Of a DNA stretch of 64,000 nt, positions 63,752 to 64,000 are shown one piece after another. The notes beneath the pieces are model-generated. The model worked only from the letters and a program-made list of their open reading frames with translations. It did no database searches and was not told the DNA's origin. The position numbers and the translations under genes are program-made. Positions within the stretch are counted from its first letter, which is position 1, and each line of letters begins with the position of its first letter. Source of the DNA: Solobacterium sp. (GTDB lineage Bacteria; Bacillota_I; Bacilli_A; Erysipelotrichales; Erysipelotrichaceae); NCBI GenBank assembly GCA_017512725.1, contig JAFWEW010000039.1, forward strand, positions 30,640-94,639. The letters run 5' to 3'.

Positions 63752-64000
63752 AGAGTCTCCTTATTACAGCTTACCTTTAGTGTTCCATGAAACCGGATAA
63801 AAGGGGAAGCCTTTTTGCGGCATTCCGGAACCGGTCTGAAGGGATGTCCACAGCAGATGTTTTTTCTATTATGAAATCAGGAACGAACTGGACCTGATCG
63901 TAGTAGAAGGAATACCTTCACAATGCATATGATTATGAGGTCAGGATCACCAGTGGTTCCTGGCCTTTCTTCTGTAGGCATACAGAATGATTGGCCCGGG
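63752..64000. other. Unassigned right edge of the window
   Basis: I see no convincing gene. On the minus strand a frame entering at the edge stops at 63947-63949 (last residues RRKARNHW), which could be the tail of a neighbouring gene or chance. A weak AT-rich stretch upstream of the lipoprotein gene could hold its promoter; no clear boxes. Confidence 0.3.

Overview
This is a chromosomal window of a low-to-mid GC Gram-positive bacterium (Firmicutes), probably of the Erysipelotrichia type; that family-level placement is an inference from gene content and style, not from a marker gene. Supporting signs are strong AGGAGG-type ribosome sites, compact operons with ATGA overlaps, SecG-RNase R-SmpB in the usual Firmicutes order, lipoboxes on exported proteins, and many lysine/alanine/proline-rich tails. 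I see no rRNA, tRNA, phage, insertion sequence or CRISPR array, and no gene-free stretch over 300 bases. The layout looks like ordinary core chromosome with several accessory cassettes.

Region by region: 1-5.4 kb holds two small zinc-ribbon proteins, glycogen synthase with a long charged N-terminal extension, an aldo/keto reductase and an iron-dependent alcohol dehydrogenase. 5.5-8.8 kb is an uncharacterised operon: a two-helix membrane protein, an Hsp70/actin-fold ATPase with a hydrophobic C-terminal segment, and a small soluble protein. 8.8-15.1 kb carries a MATE exporter, then a vitamin B12/methionine locus: a surface DUF4430 (transcobalamin-like) protein and an ECF S-component facing metF, a free-standing MetH activation domain and a short MetH. 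15.3-18.1 kb pairs a sensor SpoIIE-type phosphatase with a rhodanese/thioredoxin lipoprotein. 18.2-22.2 kb is a catabolic cassette: LarA-like (nickel-pincer) protein, DUF1537 kinase, PdxA2-like dehydrogenase.

22.2-25.8 kb contains a large zinc-ribbon protein and an ACT-domain regulator with membrane proteins. 25.9-31.4 kb is a complete branched-chain amino acid ABC operon (livKHMGF) ending in a CBS-ACT sensor gene, with a hairpin after livK. 31.5-38.2 kb holds a sigma/anti-sigma pair, an AlkD-like repair protein, a LOG-family protein, a membrane protein with a predicted cysteine-hydrolase-like domain, and Tex. 38.3-45.5 kb has a second MATE protein, then msrA-ppk1-TGS nucleoside kinase facing ppk2, that is, two types of polyphosphate kinase both with lysine-rich tails.

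45.6-53.1 kb has MntP, phosphoglucomutase, a membrane-anchored GIY-YIG protein, an FprA flavodiiron protein, SecG, RNase R and SmpB. 53.2-64 kb has nucleotide-sanitation genes (HAD nucleotidase, Nudix, HD), repeat lipoproteins, a one-module NRPS-like protein with the order adenylation-carrier-condensation, a small P-loop kinase, a GH1 6-phospho-beta-glucosidase and a cytoplasmic GH43 enzyme. Glycogen (GlgA, phosphoglucomutase) and polyphosphate (PPK1, PPK2) enzymes point to reserve polymers; the diiron flavoprotein and MsrA point to an anaerobe coping with oxygen.
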